A stretch of DNA of 64,000 nucleotides from Epiperipatus broadwayi (GCA_028023455.1 JAQFVV010000028.1:879501-943500); one strand, 5' to 3'; positions 1 to 12,269 are shown, numbered from the stretch's first letter. Translations and numbers: made by a program. Notes: generated from the sequence alone by a model not told the origin.

Positions 1-1310
1 AAAAAAAAAAAAAAAGAAGAAGAAAGAAGGAAAGAAACGAATATTACAGCAAAACTAAATCAATAAAAACAAATGAATTTGTAATGAAAATGGATGGATT
101 CACAAAAAAAAAAAAAGATATATATATTCTTAATGTTGAAAGAATCGATCAAACTTATTCACCGAGGGATGTATTAATTCATGTCAAAAAAAAAAAAAAA
201 TACAATTGACAAAAAGAAATATGAATAAGAAAAATTTAATATAAAGATTAAGTAATAAAACTTATTGTTTCAAATAATAATAATAAAAAAAACATGAAAT
301 AAAAAATAAATATAATAATAATAATAAAAACACTTATCATCCACTTATTGTAAAGTATAGGTGGCGCTACAAAAATTGTTTACTCCATGGAATAAAATAT
401 GAGATGAATTAATTTACAATATATCTGACTATTTATTAAAAAATAAGTGTGCGTGCGCGCATATATATAAGAACAAAAATGAAATGAAATAGAAATAAAA
501 GGGATGATTATATTTAAAGAAGGGAATAAGATAAAGGATAAAAGAGATGAGGATACAATGATAAATAAGGTATTGTAAAAGATAGAATGTATAGATATGA
601 AGTTTTAGAATAAGAGGTAAAAACATTTTTTTACAAATATATACAAGTGATAAAAATCCAAATGAATAGGTAGACTTGTAGAAGGTTTTCATAGAAAAAA
701 AATTAGATTCATTAGAAATAGTAAAGACACATTAGAGAAATAAGAAGTTAATGGAAGAGGATAAGTAGATGTGATGGTAATAAGAAATAATGAAATACAT
801 AAATCATTGTTTAGGAGGGTAGTTAAGAATAAATTATTAAGAACGTATGTGGGCTAGAGTGAAATTGACTAAGAGCAAATTGGTTGTGGAAAATTGAAGT
901 AATTCTATAAAAAGATTGACCAGTTTTTCACGTGATGTGTTAATTAATTTTATATATTAATTTTGAAGGTTGCATTTTCCAAGTAAATTTCATTTCTTTC
1001 TAAGTACATTAACTTACTAATTACATTTTTAATAAAAATGAGTTTATGGCCACTCTATCTTGATTAGCATTTGACTAGATTGAAATATAATAATTAAAAT
1101 AAATATCATAGCTTTGTGCATTCAAACTTTGAAATCCAACTAGACGATTCCATGTTAGTTACATAAGTTGAATGATGAACTTATTTATGTGTTATAGTAA
1201 AGAAAGCTAACAAAAATGATTGTTTTCAATGTATGCATCCTCAAAAATATTAGATTAGTTTTTTCAGTTGATTTGGTAACCTTCTAATATTAGTTTTATA
1301 CACTGTGATT
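1..1310. other. AT-rich sequence, no gene seen
   Basis: Opens with a poly-A and GAA-rich tract, followed by A-rich low-complexity DNA with short TAA runs and a GTGCGTGCGCGC/TA tract near 445-468. Every frame is interrupted by stops and no protein or RNA family is recognisable. A GTGGCGCTAC motif at 361-370 recalls the end of the hammerhead family B repeat described below, but is too short to call. Confidence 0.5.
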
Positions 1311-1317
1311 CATATTG

Positions 1318-1440
1318 GTGACTATTTATCTTTTCTACATGTGTGTGGTCATGTGTATAGGTGGTATGAGATAGTGTGGATAATTGATGGGCACTTGAAA
1401 GTCTGAGTTCAAATCCCCTATATTTACAATTAGGCTCCAG
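1318..1440 (+). repeat. Fragment of hammerhead repeat family A (distal part)
   Basis: Matches the segment that follows the ribozyme in other family A copies (29.05, 29.55, 46.4 and 48.85 kb): an ACATGTGTGTGGTCATGTGTAT block, then a TTGAGATGGAGTGG-like block, then GAGTTCAAATCCC. The last block resembles a tRNA B box. The ribozyme core itself is absent. This is a decayed dispersed repeat with no coding capacity. Confidence 0.6.
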
Positions 1441-1580
1441 GTATGTGAAGAGTGCCTGTATTTCAAATATTTAACAAAATAAGAATATAACTTGGCAGTG
1501 GTGGTTGAAAAAGAAAATGTGAAAAATCACCATAAATAAATACACTTCATGTAATAAAGATATATATGGGAGACGATGAC

Positions 1581-1632
1581 CTGAGACAACTGATGAGAGC
1601 TGGTTCAGCATGAAATGCATCTTGGGGATCAT
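1581..1632 (+). ncRNA. Hammerhead ribozyme motif, family A copy 1 (partly decayed)
   Basis: Core CTGATGA at 1590-1596 and GAAA at 1612-1615, with stem II reduced to GCTG/CAGC around loop GTT. GAAATGCATC places a palindromic ATGCAT stem III before the predicted cleavage after C1621. Stem I (ACAA against TTGG) is weaker than in copy 2. Catalytic core bases are intact, so residual activity is possible but not certain. Confidence 0.65.
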
Positions 1633-1975
1633 TTGTCTTTTATTGTATCTTTACTTAAAATGAAAAGAAAGAGAAATGGAATTTGTTAATACATCAATAA
1701 CGATAATACATATATGAAAAAGAAAGGTAAAAAAGTCATGGGTGTGTGAATATAGAAAATCAGATATATTACTCTTCAACATGCATTAAAGTATATATCT
1801 GTACTAGAGAAAAACTCTAATTTAATGAATGATTAATGATAAATGCAGTTAAGTTTATCAGAAGTGAAGGAAAACGAGATTGTAAGTGTAGTAAGTTTGG
1901 CGGTTGAAAAAAAAAATATGGAAAATTGCCATACATAAATACACTTAATATAATAAAGATATATATGGGAGATGA

Positions 1976-2034
1976 TGACCTGGGCCAACTGATGAGTGCT
2001 GTTTCAGCATGAAATGCATCTTGGAGATCATTGT
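1976..2034 (+). ncRNA. Hammerhead ribozyme motif, family A copy 2 (intact core)
   Basis: Core CTGATGA at 1989-1995, stem II GTGCTG/CAGCAT (6 bp, one G-U pair) closed by TTT, GAAA at 2011-2014, palindromic stem III ATGCAT, cleavage triplet AUC ending at 2020. Stem I pairs CCAA upstream with TTGG downstream. A stem III of this length can form either as a 2-bp hairpin or as a 6-bp intermolecular duplex. Established: minimal and dimeric hammerheads of this kind occur in Penelope-like elements. Confidence 0.78.
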
Positions 2035-2110
2035 CTTTTATTGTATCTTTACTTATATGAAAAATGAAAAGAGAAGTGGAGTTGTTAATACATCGCTAAA
2101 AATAAAAATA

Positions 2111-2755
2111 GCTATTCAAATTCCAGAAAAAGAAAAGATGGAATATAAAATAATAACAATATAGTGATAACTTTTGTGATTATTAGGCCAATAAATCTAG
2201 AAATATTGAGTAGTATAAAATTTGCTTTTTTTTGAAATTCTTCAACATTAACTTGTTTAATTAGGCTCTCAAGGTATATCCTGCCAATGAAGACAATTAT
2301 TATCCCTATATTTTTATAAAATAAATACGTTTTGCCTTTTCTTCAAAAACCATAGTGTAGTATTTTGTAAAAATGGCAGACATGTTTGTGCACTCCGGAA
2401 AAACTAGAATGTATTCGAGAGGTTGTTTTTAGATTGTGCACTGATAACTGAGGAATTTAATTAACGTAATGGTGAACGTTAATTCCAAGAAATATTTGCT
2501 GATAGCAAATATTTCTAGATAAGAGACATTACCTTATTGGACAATGGGATTAATTGCTGGGTTGTCAGAAAACTATAGAAAGACTGTATAACAACTAGGC
2601 AGAGCAGTGTAAGCAGTTTTTGAGTAGGCAGTGATTTGAGTACAACTACAGTAGAGATATCTCATGTCAGTGCTTGCGGTAAATGACCAGCATCCAGTGG
2701 AAATGTAGTTCACAGATGTAGCTGAAAGAGCCCACATAGATGGGAAAACCGCAGC
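2111..2755. other. No gene seen; one short perfect hairpin
   Basis: AT-rich sequence without a convincing reading frame. A perfect 12-bp inverted repeat with a 3-nt loop (GAAATATTTGCT and its complement) lies at about 2489-2515. Confidence 0.5.
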
Positions 2756-2760
2756 AGAGA

Positions 2761-2914
2761 TATTGTAGAGCATTTGTTGCAGAGCATCCATTGCAGAGCA
2801 TTCTTGCAGACCATTCATTGGAGAGCATCCATTGCAGAGCATTTGTTGCAGGGCATTTGTTGCCAGAGAATACAGAGTATATTCAGAGCATTCGTTACAG
2901 AGCATCCGTTGCAA
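2761..2914. repeat. 15-bp minisatellite
   Basis: About ten degenerate copies of a 15-bp unit (AGAGCATYYRTTGC plus one base), one of them interrupted near 2875. Because 15 is a multiple of three, the array stays open on both strands and produces low-complexity frames of 64 and 121 residues that I do not regard as genes. Confidence 0.8.
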
Positions 2915-3205
2915 GAGAACAGCATGGGAATTGAACATTAGCTAACTGTAGAGATAGAGTCTTGCAGACTATTCACTATTCAGACTATGTAAAATCTAGG
3001 GTCTTATTGTATATAGTTATTTGTTGACCGCACAGTCATACTTGCGGATATAACATTGGCACAGTCAGACTGGCAGATATAACACATAGTTTTACTATTA
3101 AAATTCTGTTTTTTAGAAAGTCTGTTTTTATTAATCACTGCTCTAATCCAATGAAAATATGATTTTTATAGTAGAACATTATAAGTATATATATACTAAA
3201 TTAAA

Positions 3206-3313
3206 CATAACACAATATATATATATATATATATATATTGTGTTTATATTTAGAGTGTCTTTAATTCATATATATATATATATATATATATATGAATTAA
3301 AGACACTCTAAAT
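3206..3313. repeat. Two adjacent (TA)n-looped hairpins
   Basis: The first hairpin has arms around AACACAATATAT and ATATATTGTGTT. The second (3248-3313) pairs ATTTAGAGTGTCTTTAATTC with its complement around a long (TA)n loop. The right arm of the second hairpin is the start of the Penelope terminal repeat at 3298, so it may be an inverted scrap of that element. Confidence 0.7.
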
Positions 3314-4552
3314 GTTGAACAAAGGTTGAAGAATAGAATTAATCAACCTATTGTTGGAGTTCTGATGTTTAGTAAGCTTATCTTTGTCAACATTGTTGAT
3401 AATTAAGTCAATAAACATCACATGATCACAATTTTTTATGCTTGCTTATAACTGTTATGGAGAGTTTTGCCTGTTTTAATTTTTGATAATTCAGAGTTAA
3501 TATATTATGCAGATGATATATGACATTTAGCAGTTATTATACTAGTAATCAATTATACAAGATTAGAGACAGAAACTCTCTTTTAATACCTTGGTTATAA
3601 TAATTAAATAAGATTCAGTATGTAAACATTAAATCAAACATCTCCATGCATTTATATAGACTATCAGCATTCTTATTTAGAAATCACCAGTTGTGTAAGT
3701 TTGAAGCAGATAGGAAAATCAATATCACATGCTATGTCAGAGACTTGATAAGTGTGGGATTAAAATACAGAACAATAGCAGAGAGGATCGAGTAGTTTCA
3801 CCAGAAATTAACAAATAACAAACATGAAGAGGATAAGCCACACATAGTATTACTATATATACACAAAGTGGCCAAAGACCTAGTTAAAAATCTATCTGAA
3901 TAATTTAAAGTAGGTTTTTGAACCCCCCCTAGCTACTAACAGACTTATTAGAAACTCCAAAGATAAAATCAATCCAGATCAAACCCCCCAGATGGTATAT
4001 AAGATAGTATGCCCACAAGCCAGCTGCAGGGCTATGTACTATGGGGAAACTCAGACTACTGGCACCACCAGAGTAGCTCAACCCATGTACATATATAATA
4101 GATCATGTACCAAAAACGAAGGCAGTTTGATATTCCTAAAATACCAAAAAACATGTATTCACAGATTCAAACACACCAATGCTAAAATCATGTACTTGAA
4201 GAGAAATGATGCCAAATGCAAGGTAAAAGAATCCCACTTCATTGCAAATGACCTGAAGGCCATCTACAAATGAGATTCCTGCTTCTTGATTTTCAAGAAA
4301 ATGGACTGGTTAGATAATTTGCATACATTTGCATATACTAATAATAATGCAGAATGAATAGTGACACAGCCTATGTTGGAAGCACAGTATAATAATTATA
4401 AACAAAGAGAATAAATCATTCTCTTTCAAACTATGAATTAACAGAATTCTGAATGTTGAACAAAAGATCAAGAAGAGAATGAATTCACCTATTCGCGGAG
4501 CTCTGAAATTTAGAAACATATCTTTGTCAACATTGTTGATAATTCAGTAAAA
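3298..4552 (+). mobile_element. Penelope-like element remnant with direct terminal repeats
   Basis: Two direct repeats of about 112 bp (3298-3410 and 4436-4552, sharing blocks such as ATGTTGAACAAA and TCTTTGTCAACATTGTTGAT) enclose degraded coding sequence ending in a GIY-YIG endonuclease domain. Direct pseudo-LTRs around an RT/GIY-YIG reading frame are the Penelope hallmark. The RT part is reduced to broken fragments. The element is old and cannot be mobile by itself. Confidence 0.65.
3690..4273 (+). pseudogene. Penelope-like RT tail plus GIY-YIG endonuclease domain (fragment)
   Basis: The uninterrupted 3' part runs from 3944 to 4273. The ATG at 3992 is only the first methionine in that frame, because the domain continues upstream into a linker typical of Penelope proteins. 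The 93 residues from that ATG carry the family signature: YKIVCP at 3-8, then YYGET at 16-20, the GIY-YIG counterpart in which the second half is Y-x-G-E-T, and a late KESHFIA whose Glu (about residue 80) fits the metal-binding glutamate. This domain nicks DNA to prime reverse transcription. Upstream, 3690-3940 gives recognisable but stop-ridden sequence. Length is far below a full Penelope protein (roughly 700-800 residues). No promoter or host gene is associated. Confidence 0.65.
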
Positions 4553-5745
4553 TTATATATACAAATAGAATCTCATCCAAGTTAAAAAATATATCACTTG
4601 GATGTTATGGTTATTATATATTTATATATTAAGTAAGATGTAAGCTGTCATATAAATGTGAAACTGTGATATTTATTGTAATGAACAAATTTCAAAAACA
4701 GTCTCTTCCATTATCTGTGTCAATACCATCAACAACAAATCAAAAGTGATCTCAATCTTTATTTATTAAAAGCATATTTTGCTTATATATATATTTGCAA
4801 GATTGAATCAAAAATCATCTATGTGGTTATATTAAAACTTCTGCTGGCCACAGGTCACTATTATCCCAGTCATTGCTGTACACTTTTGAACATGTTGTAT
4901 CAATTCAAATGTCAGTGGAGTAAAGCAAATGATGGCAGTCACACTTGTAACTTGCACAAAAGCATACTGTGATTCATTTTTGGTAGCCTGAAATGTGTCT
5001 GGTAGTGATATTTATCCAAGGACATTGTGAATATTATGAAGAAAGTATTTTTTATGTGAAGAAATATTTTATTAATGAATAGAGAAGTTAAAGCAAGGGT
5101 CACCAGAATGTAAACCAAAAAAAAAATGTTCAAAAGACATTCATCAGCTGGAAAACTGATGCCAACCTTTTTCTCAGATTCTCAAGGATCAGTAATTGGA
5201 TCATTATCAGAAAAAAAGATTTAACAATCAATATGACTTGTTAAGGTAAGATACACATTGAAGTGCTGAAACAAAATTTGGACAAAATGCAAAGGACTGT
5301 TATCCAAAGGTGTTGTATGATTGTATGACAATGCACATTCATACACCACTGTTCACACTACTGATACTCTTCAAAAAACTTCATTTTGAGAAGAGTACAT
5401 TTCCTATAGTTATGATACTGACCCATCAGACTATCACTTGATTGGTCTCCTAAAAGCATCCTATGAATATGAAGATTCACATCTGATGAAGACAGGAAGA
5501 CATTGTACATTTGTGGCCCACACCTCAGCCTAAAACATTCTGCAGTGAGTGAATACAAAAACTTATTGACATATTTGACAAATTGTATTGAAAAGGAAAG
5601 AGAATATGTCAAAAATGACATATTTGTTTTTTTCTGAAAGATGATTGAAATGAATTCTACAGCCAAGTGAAAATAATTTTGACTCACTTTTATATATGTT
5701 TTAACAAACTACTAATTTACATAATTGTTACCTTTTTATTTATAT
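4553..5745. other. No gene seen
   Basis: AT-rich sequence. The longest frames (64-109 residues) are low-complexity or Phe/Leu/Ser-rich and match no family I know. A 109-residue minus-strand frame at 5358-5687 is unsupported by any motif. Confidence 0.45.
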
Positions 5746-5749
5746 CTGT

Positions 5750-5890
5750 TAAACTCACTCCACTCACAACTTTGACACCATCTACCTCAGATAAATACAA
5801 TAATGATTATTACTAATCATTTACTAAACTAGAGATTATCTTTAGCACAGGTATAAACTTTAAATCTCAGTTAAAGATTAATATATCTGA
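5750..5890 (-). repeat. Family A distal segment (E block), inverted
   Basis: On the minus strand this matches segments found downstream of ribozyme-bearing family A copies at 1720-1870 and 62620-62850, and the segment interrupted at 53.3-53.7 kb: an ATCAGATATATTAATCTTTAA block, then TTTATACCTGTGCTAAAGATAAT-like sequence and a GTCAAAG..GTGAGTGGAGTG block. Non-coding. Confidence 0.55.
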
Positions 5891-5920
5891 TTTTTTAAAT
5901 TTAACATGTGTAACATCTTT

Positions 5921-6039
5921 ACTTCCCCATTCTTTTCTTTTTAAATTCATATAAATAACGATACAATAAAGCTGCATCTGGGGGTCATTTGTCTTTTATT
6001 GTATCTTTATTTATATGAATTTAAAAGGAATGGGGAAGT
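5921..6039. repeat. Palindromic remnant of family A
   Basis: Arms of about 47 bp (ACTTCCCCATTCTTTT at the left, its complement at the right) flank a 25-bp centre containing GCATCTGGGGGTCATTTGTC, the stem III/stem I part of the family A ribozyme on the plus strand. The left arm is the same downstream block in inverted orientation, so this is a collapsed divergent pair. Confidence 0.7.
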
Positions 6040-6613
6040 ATGGAGGTGGTTTAATATATCTATAATTTAAATAACTTATTTTTATATGCTATTTTTAAAA
6101 GAAAAAAAAATGAATGTTATAAATACTCATTATAAATAAATTGTTTATTTGCTATTATTCAAAATAAATGCTTCCAATTCTTTGTGTGAAAGTATTATTT
6201 ATTAAACACAATTAAAATTAAATATGTAGTCACATTTAATTTGATATATATATATGTAAAAAAATCAGATTGGATTAATTTAAAAATTTATGTTTTTTAG
6301 TTTATATAAAAAATTTCCTTTGTATGTTTAATTTATTATAATATGATATTTATATTTATGAACATATTACTTAATATTGCAGCTCTGAGAAAGTCTGAGA
6401 ACAAACAAAACTGTCAACAATTTTACAAATATGATATATTAGTTATTGCATTGTGTTTTCCTTATTATATTAGTAATTATTTTAAATACTTTTTGTAACC
6501 TTCAATTGGGTGATATTTTCATTATTTCCTTGGTGACAACTTTTGTAATTATTCAACCTGTGATTTTAGTATTAAACCTTTATTCTGTATTAGAATTCAA
6601 TTAATTGGACTTG

Positions 6614-6626
6614 AATGTTAGAAATA
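6614..6626. repeat. 13-bp target-site duplication, left copy
   Basis: AATGTTAGAAATA occurs here and, exactly, at 7322-7334, flanking the palindromic element L. Confidence 0.75.
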
Positions 6627-7321
6627 ACAACAAATTAAAAAATCCTTCTTTTTCTTTTCAAAAATATTATTTTTTATACTAATGCTGAACATATATTTAT
6701 ATAATACAATCTATAACGTTTCAACTGTTTTATATTCTTACAGTCATTTTCAAGGATCTGAACAATAACAAGAAATACTTTTTTATAAATAAAACCTTAA
6801 TTACATAAAACTTTCATCTTATATTAACATAAACAGTAATAAACATATTAATTATACACAATTATATTTTATTTACATCTCCCTCCTCTACTTATATTAT
6901 TACACTTCATTTTACATTATATAATTACAAATCTTAAAATCATTCAAGAAACTTTTTATACAAATTTAAAAACAACTCAAATTTCAAATTACTTCCCCTT
7001 TTTTAAAATCCTATCTAAAATATATATGTATAATTAATATGTTTGTTACTGTTTATGTTAATATAAGTTGAAAGTTTTATGTAATTAAGGTTTTATTTAT
7101 AAATATGTATTTCTTGTTGTTGTTTGCAGATTCTTGAAAATGACTGTAAGAATATAAAACAGTTGAAACGTTGGAGATTGTATTATATATATATTCAGTA
7201 TTAATATAAAAAAATAAAGTTTTTAAAAAGAAAAAGGAGAAGGATTTTTTAATTTGTTGTTATTGGAGAACGTATATTTTAAAGAAAAAAGTGATTGTAT
7301 ATTTGCTAAGTTATAATATAT
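6627..7321. mobile_element. Palindromic element L with hammerhead-like arms
   Basis: 695 bp between perfect 13-bp TSDs in repeat M. Arms of about 220 bp (6627-6850 against 7030-7264) diverge from an AT-rich centre. Each arm carries a decayed hammerhead-like core in outward orientation. On the plus strand at about 7133-7177 there is CTTGAAAATG, then ACTGT and ACAGT as stem II, then GAAACGTTGG. The left arm has the same on the minus strand. The CUGANGA box is mutated, so activity is unlikely. No coding sequence, hence non-autonomous. Confidence 0.7.
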
Positions 7322-8520
7322 AATGTTAGAAATATAAGATTACAAACTAAAAAATATCCTAAAACATTATATTTGAACTCTTCAAATATTAAAAAATAAT
7401 AAAGCAAATACATAATGATAATAATGGAGTTTTTTTTCATTGGATGGTGTGAAGGAAAGCCAACTACCTACTCCAAAAAATTAATAAAATCTTTATTATA
7501 ATGAAATTTATTTTTAAAATGGGAACAAAAAATGTGAAGCATAAATCTATAACATTGTGTTCTAAAATTTAAAATTGCATTTATAGCTTTTAATATATCT
7601 CAAAAGATTCTACAACAGTATCAGTAAAGGTAATCAGTTTTCATGGTGTGTGTGCATAGGAAAACCATTATTTTCTTTAAGTTTATTAACTTCTATTTTT
7701 AAAAATAAAACATATGCATATAAAATAAAAGTAAAATAAGGTACATTATTATTTTTAAATTATTATTGAACAATTGTTGAGTAAAAATAATAAATATTTA
7801 ATAAATTAGGCAGAAAAACAATTTTTTTTACTATTCTCAAAAAAAAAATCATCTTAAATAATCTCTCAAATAATCTTAAAAACTTAAGTGGTTATCCATG
7901 TGCAGGATGGATTAAATTATATAGAAGTTATGATAATTGGAAAATACTAACCTTTTCAGATTTTTTAAATTTAATAAATCAATATACAATACTTCACATT
8001 TTTATCTTTAGTATCATACAGATTGATAGACAATTTGAATCTTAATTTGAATGGGAAAAAAACCCAACAATACCTTATTTAGAACTCAACAAGCTGACAA
8101 CCTCTGATTAGTAGATTTTTTGGGCCTGAAGGTAAATTTGACTGTTTTGTAGTAATATTTTTAAAAGAAAAATTGTAATTTTCAGTAATTTAGTTACATA
8201 TTTAAACTACTTTATTCAATGTATTTTTAAAATATTTATTTTAAATCAAAAAACTACATCATTACAATTATATTTTATTTGAAAATATTTTGTTTTTAAC
8301 AAAACAAGTTGCAAAAATATAGTTATGTGAACCAGGTGTTTTGGCTAAAAAAAATAGCTTTCATAAATATCAGTAAAGAAATTTCTTGAACATTTTTAAA
8401 AATAATATTTTATTTTGAATTTTAAGGTATTGCTTCATTCCTTTATGATATTTCAACTAAAATTTGTTTTTATTTTAAAAACAGACTTCAAATAAATATT
8501 TTGTTTTATAACTTTTACGA

Positions 8521-10237
8521 AAAGACAACAACTATGTCCAATAACGAAAATAGCTGTTGTTTATAATTAAGAACTTTCTTTAGTACTTTATTTTTAGATT
8601 TTGCAAAGTTCACATATTAACTTTTAGAATGTTTATCATTTGAAAGGTTACATGTGTAATGAATAATAATGTATCATATAGAAAAATATTTAATTGTAAA
8701 AATAAAATGGGGTAAATTAGAACAACATTGCTACTAGGATTTTTGAAATATATGAAGTAGATTCTTGAGCATGTTAAAAAACCATCACTATCTCCAAATA
8801 GAAACCTACATTTTTAAATATGAAAACAAAAACATCTTATTGTTGAAACATCCTAGGAGGAATTTAATATGCTAATTATTCTACCAATAAAAAACTTACT
8901 TTAAAATGTATGTGTATAAAATGTATTGTGTGAAAAAAGGAAGTATTAAAACATTTTTAAATATTAAAAAACTATTAAAGTGAAGTTTACATAATCTAAC
9001 TTTTTATCAACTATTCCACTTTTTATATAAGATTTTATCTTGATGCATTTAAAACGGCCTTTTAAAATAAATAGCCTATAACAGGGAGAAATTTTTTTCC
9101 AACAGTTTCTCATAGAGGGCAGTAAAGTAGAAGATAATATTGAATAGGTTTGCCAATTGCCAGATGGAAAGAGTTTGAATAATTATCCAACCTTATTTTA
9201 TTTTCTAACTAAAAATAACTAAACATCCATTTACTGACCAATGTTAGATAGTTTGTTAGATTGGCTATAAATCAACTATTTGAGAGAAAAAAATCTATTC
9301 TTCTTGAAAAGAATTTCTGTCAGTCTGGATTCAAACCCAATGTAATGGGCATGACAGACAGATTACTATCTCTGCATCACAAGCTCTCTCTTGATATTTT
9401 TATATAAATAAACTTAAAATTACTAAGATAATAAAATACTTCATTTGCATACTTGACTCCAAGCATCAGTACAGATAACAAAATTCATGAACAGTGTTAT
9501 AATGTGTCTTTTCAGAATACACAGATATAAAGGTGTATATATATATGTTGCATATACATTTTAAAATGTATATAAATACACATTTATTATATGTAGTGTG
9601 TATATATGGCATGTGCATTATGTATTAAAAATTAAAACTTTTTTTTTAATTTGGGGGAAGGGGGTAGATAATTTTTTGAATCACGTGATTAATTGAAATC
9701 ACGAATACAAGTCTAATATAATTATTTATAAAGCCAAACAAATGTAAATGACATGAGTGGGATCAGAATTACAAATAAGCATTTTAATTAATATTATTTA
9801 AAATATTTTATTTTTTATAAAAACTTTAATTATCGAAGAATGAGTAATTTATAGCTTTTTTATTATCTCTATTGTCTTTTTTATTCTTTTTTTTTTTTTA
9901 ATATGTAATTACTAATAACTATTGGGTACCAATGATAACGTTAGAAACAAGAGATGATTAATTAAACGCTATTTCAAATTTTGTACCAAAAAGCAATCGT
10001 ACAAATTGCTGGGTTGGCAATTTCAGGAGTAGGAAAAAGGTCTTTTGTCGCTCACTAGGGGAAGATTTGCTGACACCCAATAATAATAATTTGAAATAAA
10101 CGCTATATAGAAAGAAATATGGCTTTAAGAAAAATGGCAATCTACAAGTGAACACTTAAACATCACGTGACCCATCATTTCCTATGCTTATACAAATTGT
10201 TAAAACAGTAGCAAACTATATAGTAGAGATTTTATAT
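8521..10237. other. No gene seen
   Basis: AT-rich sequence with TA/CA runs near 9535-9610. A 65-residue minus-strand frame at 9958-10155 has no recognisable domain. Confidence 0.45.
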
Positions 10238-10310
10238 GCAAACCTTCTAGCATCCATTACTTTCTATGGCTTGCACTAGATGGCGCTATTGCCTGAAAAG
10301 TTCATTGTTT
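10238..10310 (+). repeat. Terminal scrap of hammerhead family B
   Basis: Matches the plus-orientation end of family B (blocks CCTTCTAGCATCCATT, GGCTTGCACTAGATGGCGCTA and an AAAAGTTCATTGTTTT end). The ribozyme region is missing. Confidence 0.55.
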
Positions 10311-10469
10311 TTACTAAATACTTACTTATATTCTATTAATCAATTTACTAATGCAGTCAGTATAATTTTTTTTATAAAAACAAACTAAAATTCAAAATCT
10401 AAAGTTTAGATTTTATTACCCTACACATGCACACACACACTTAAACACAAACTATTTACACAATTAAAA

Positions 10470-10615
10470 TAAAAAAAATAATTGAATAGCATTATTCCTC
10501 AGGAGCTCATAAGCACTTTGAATGCCAGAAATTACAAAACTGGAGTAAATTAGAGGGTCTTATGCTTCAGAATGTGCCACTCTACCCTTGCACAAAACAT
10601 CCAGAGGAACTTTTA
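10470..10615 (-). repeat. tRNA-like SINE family D, single copy
   Basis: Shares order of blocks with the copies at 24.6, 29.67, 33.78 and 54.4 kb: ATTGAATAG, CTCAGGAGCTCATAAG, a GCCAGAA..ACTGG block, CAGAATGTGCCACTCTACC. Read on the minus strand the family starts with a TGGTTTRGYACAGTGGTAG-like stretch that resembles a tRNA D arm/A box. Decayed and non-coding. Confidence 0.5.
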
Positions 10616-10619
10616 TAGT

Positions 10620-12107
10620 TATACACATGTATAAATGGGAAAAGTTTATTCTCAAGGCCAATAGATAATATGCATATTATATGAAAAACTAATATATCAT
10701 TACAAGCACCTGTTTACTTATTAGTAAGTACAAATGTATTTCTGATTATTGCCACTTGGTATATTCTTCAGTAATCAGTCGATGACAGATAGTAGTACTT
10801 AATAAATACCAATGCAATACTGTCTTCTCTATAATATCAGACTAGTTTCTACCTTATGGATTTTATCAATGAAAAGTTTGGGATGTGGATATATATATAT
10901 ATCTAATGCATGTTTTGTCCAGCAGTCATCATTTATTGTTTTTTAATAACAACATATAGTCTGAGATTCAAGAATAGCTTAAAGTTTTGAATGCAAATCA
11001 ACTTGCTTCTGAAATCTTATTTTTACTCAAGCTTATCCTTGGTGGTGGAACTGAAGTAGGAAAAATAGATTTCCACCTTTAGAAAACTGGTTTGTTGATT
11101 TTAAAGACAGGCCTTAATAATGAAGCAGTAATTAAAACATATTTTTCTTCAGTGGTAACTTTGAATTATTTTCCTGTTTTGTACATTTTAATGCAGTGGA
11201 GTCCCAAGATGAATTTCAGAGTCAACTGTCAGTTGAATAACTTTAAACAAATAAAACTGTCCAGATTAACTGAATAAAATAGTTACATGCTCAACCTGCC
11301 ATTAGGGTTTCTAGATTTTGCATGACTTTTGAAATATTAACCATATGGTTATTTTTCACCCAGAGTGATTTAGTACAGTGATGGACTCAAAAGCTAAAAA
11401 TTTCTGGATCATTGCTCAAACTGTCATGATTGAGTTTGAACTTCATATGATTATTCAAACAATTTAATATCTTATTTTTTGCCATTTTCTATACAAAACA
11501 TGTAACAGAAATATTTGCTGCAAATAAATTATTATATTAGATTCTGAAAACTATATTCTACAATGAAAACCTAAAGAAAAGAGCTATTGAAACTTAATGA
11601 GAAAACCTTGTCAATTAGAAGTCACTGATAATTTTTTAGCAACATCAAAGATTAAAGGTTATCTCTGTTTACATGGATATGATATTCTCTAATCTTTATT
11701 ATGTATAATGTGTATATACAAGTGTGGTTTCCCAGTGAGGATGAATCAAATTGCTGTAGGCACTGAATTAGAATAGGTGCTAGAATATATCTAATATAAA
11801 ATAACTTTTATTACATTAATAGATATATATCTAAATAAAATTTTTAGGAAAAATGTTTTGGGGTAGTTGTAATATAAAGAATGGTCCTCCCTTACACCTT
11901 TGTCTTTCATTCATGCATATGTTTTTTAATATAATTTTTTTTAAATCCATATTTTCTTCTACTCTATCCATTGTTTTGTACAGTAAACCATTTTAAGAAA
12001 TGTTAAACGCCTTTTTATAATTTTAATAGCTTGCCTCTGGTACTAAAATTGACCAGTTCTGATCTGGATGCATGTAACATGCAAATACACAATCCAAATT
12101 AAATAAC
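10620..12107. other. No gene seen
   Basis: AT-rich, unique as far as I can tell. Short frames (61 residues at 11092-11277) have no motif. Confidence 0.45.
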
Positions 12108-12120
12108 TATTAACTATTAT
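12108..12120. repeat. 13-bp target-site duplication, left copy
   Basis: TATTAACTATTAT here and exactly at 13786-13798, flanking the Penelope-like element. Confidence 0.75.
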
Positions 12121-12269
12121 TTGTATTTATATATTAGTTTATTTCCATTATTTAATATTAAGTATTGAATGTCTTTAAAAAATTAACTTTATTTAAAATT
12201 TCCAATTATATTCAATTGTTAGTAATAGCAGACAGGTTATTATATGCACATTGTTTTAAGAGGTATTAT

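Larger units (their letters stand above)
1500..2110 (+). repeat. Two direct tandem copies of hammerhead repeat family A
   Basis: Two copies lie head to tail with a 399-bp period (about 1500-1740 and 1890-2110). Each holds the GATATATATGGGAGA block, a hammerhead core and the same downstream block ending in TTTTATTGTATCTTTACTT. Direct tandem ribozyme repeats are the arrangement of retrozymes and of Penelope pseudo-LTRs. Predicted cleavage at both sites would release the 399-nt RNA 1622-2020. Confidence 0.7.
6040..8520 (+). repeat. Long dispersed AT-rich repeat M (interrupted)
   Basis: Segments recur in the same order elsewhere: 6530-6620 with 22.99-23.11 and 25.01-25.06 kb; 7430-7690 with 23.22-23.8 and 25.40-25.6 kb; 8060-8520 with 43.01-43.46 kb. 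No reading frame survives. It could be the non-coding part of an old transposon or a segmental repeat. The copies serve as empty-site references for the insertions at 6627-7321 and 23344-23683. Confidence 0.6.

Noticed and set aside
2573-2938. Overlapping 121- and 64-residue frames on opposite strands
   Set aside because: Both are generated by the 15-bp minisatellite; a repeat length divisible by three stays open on both strands by chance.
9958-10155. 65-residue minus-strand ORF as an exon
   Set aside because: No recognisable family, and frames of this length are expected by chance in 64 kb.
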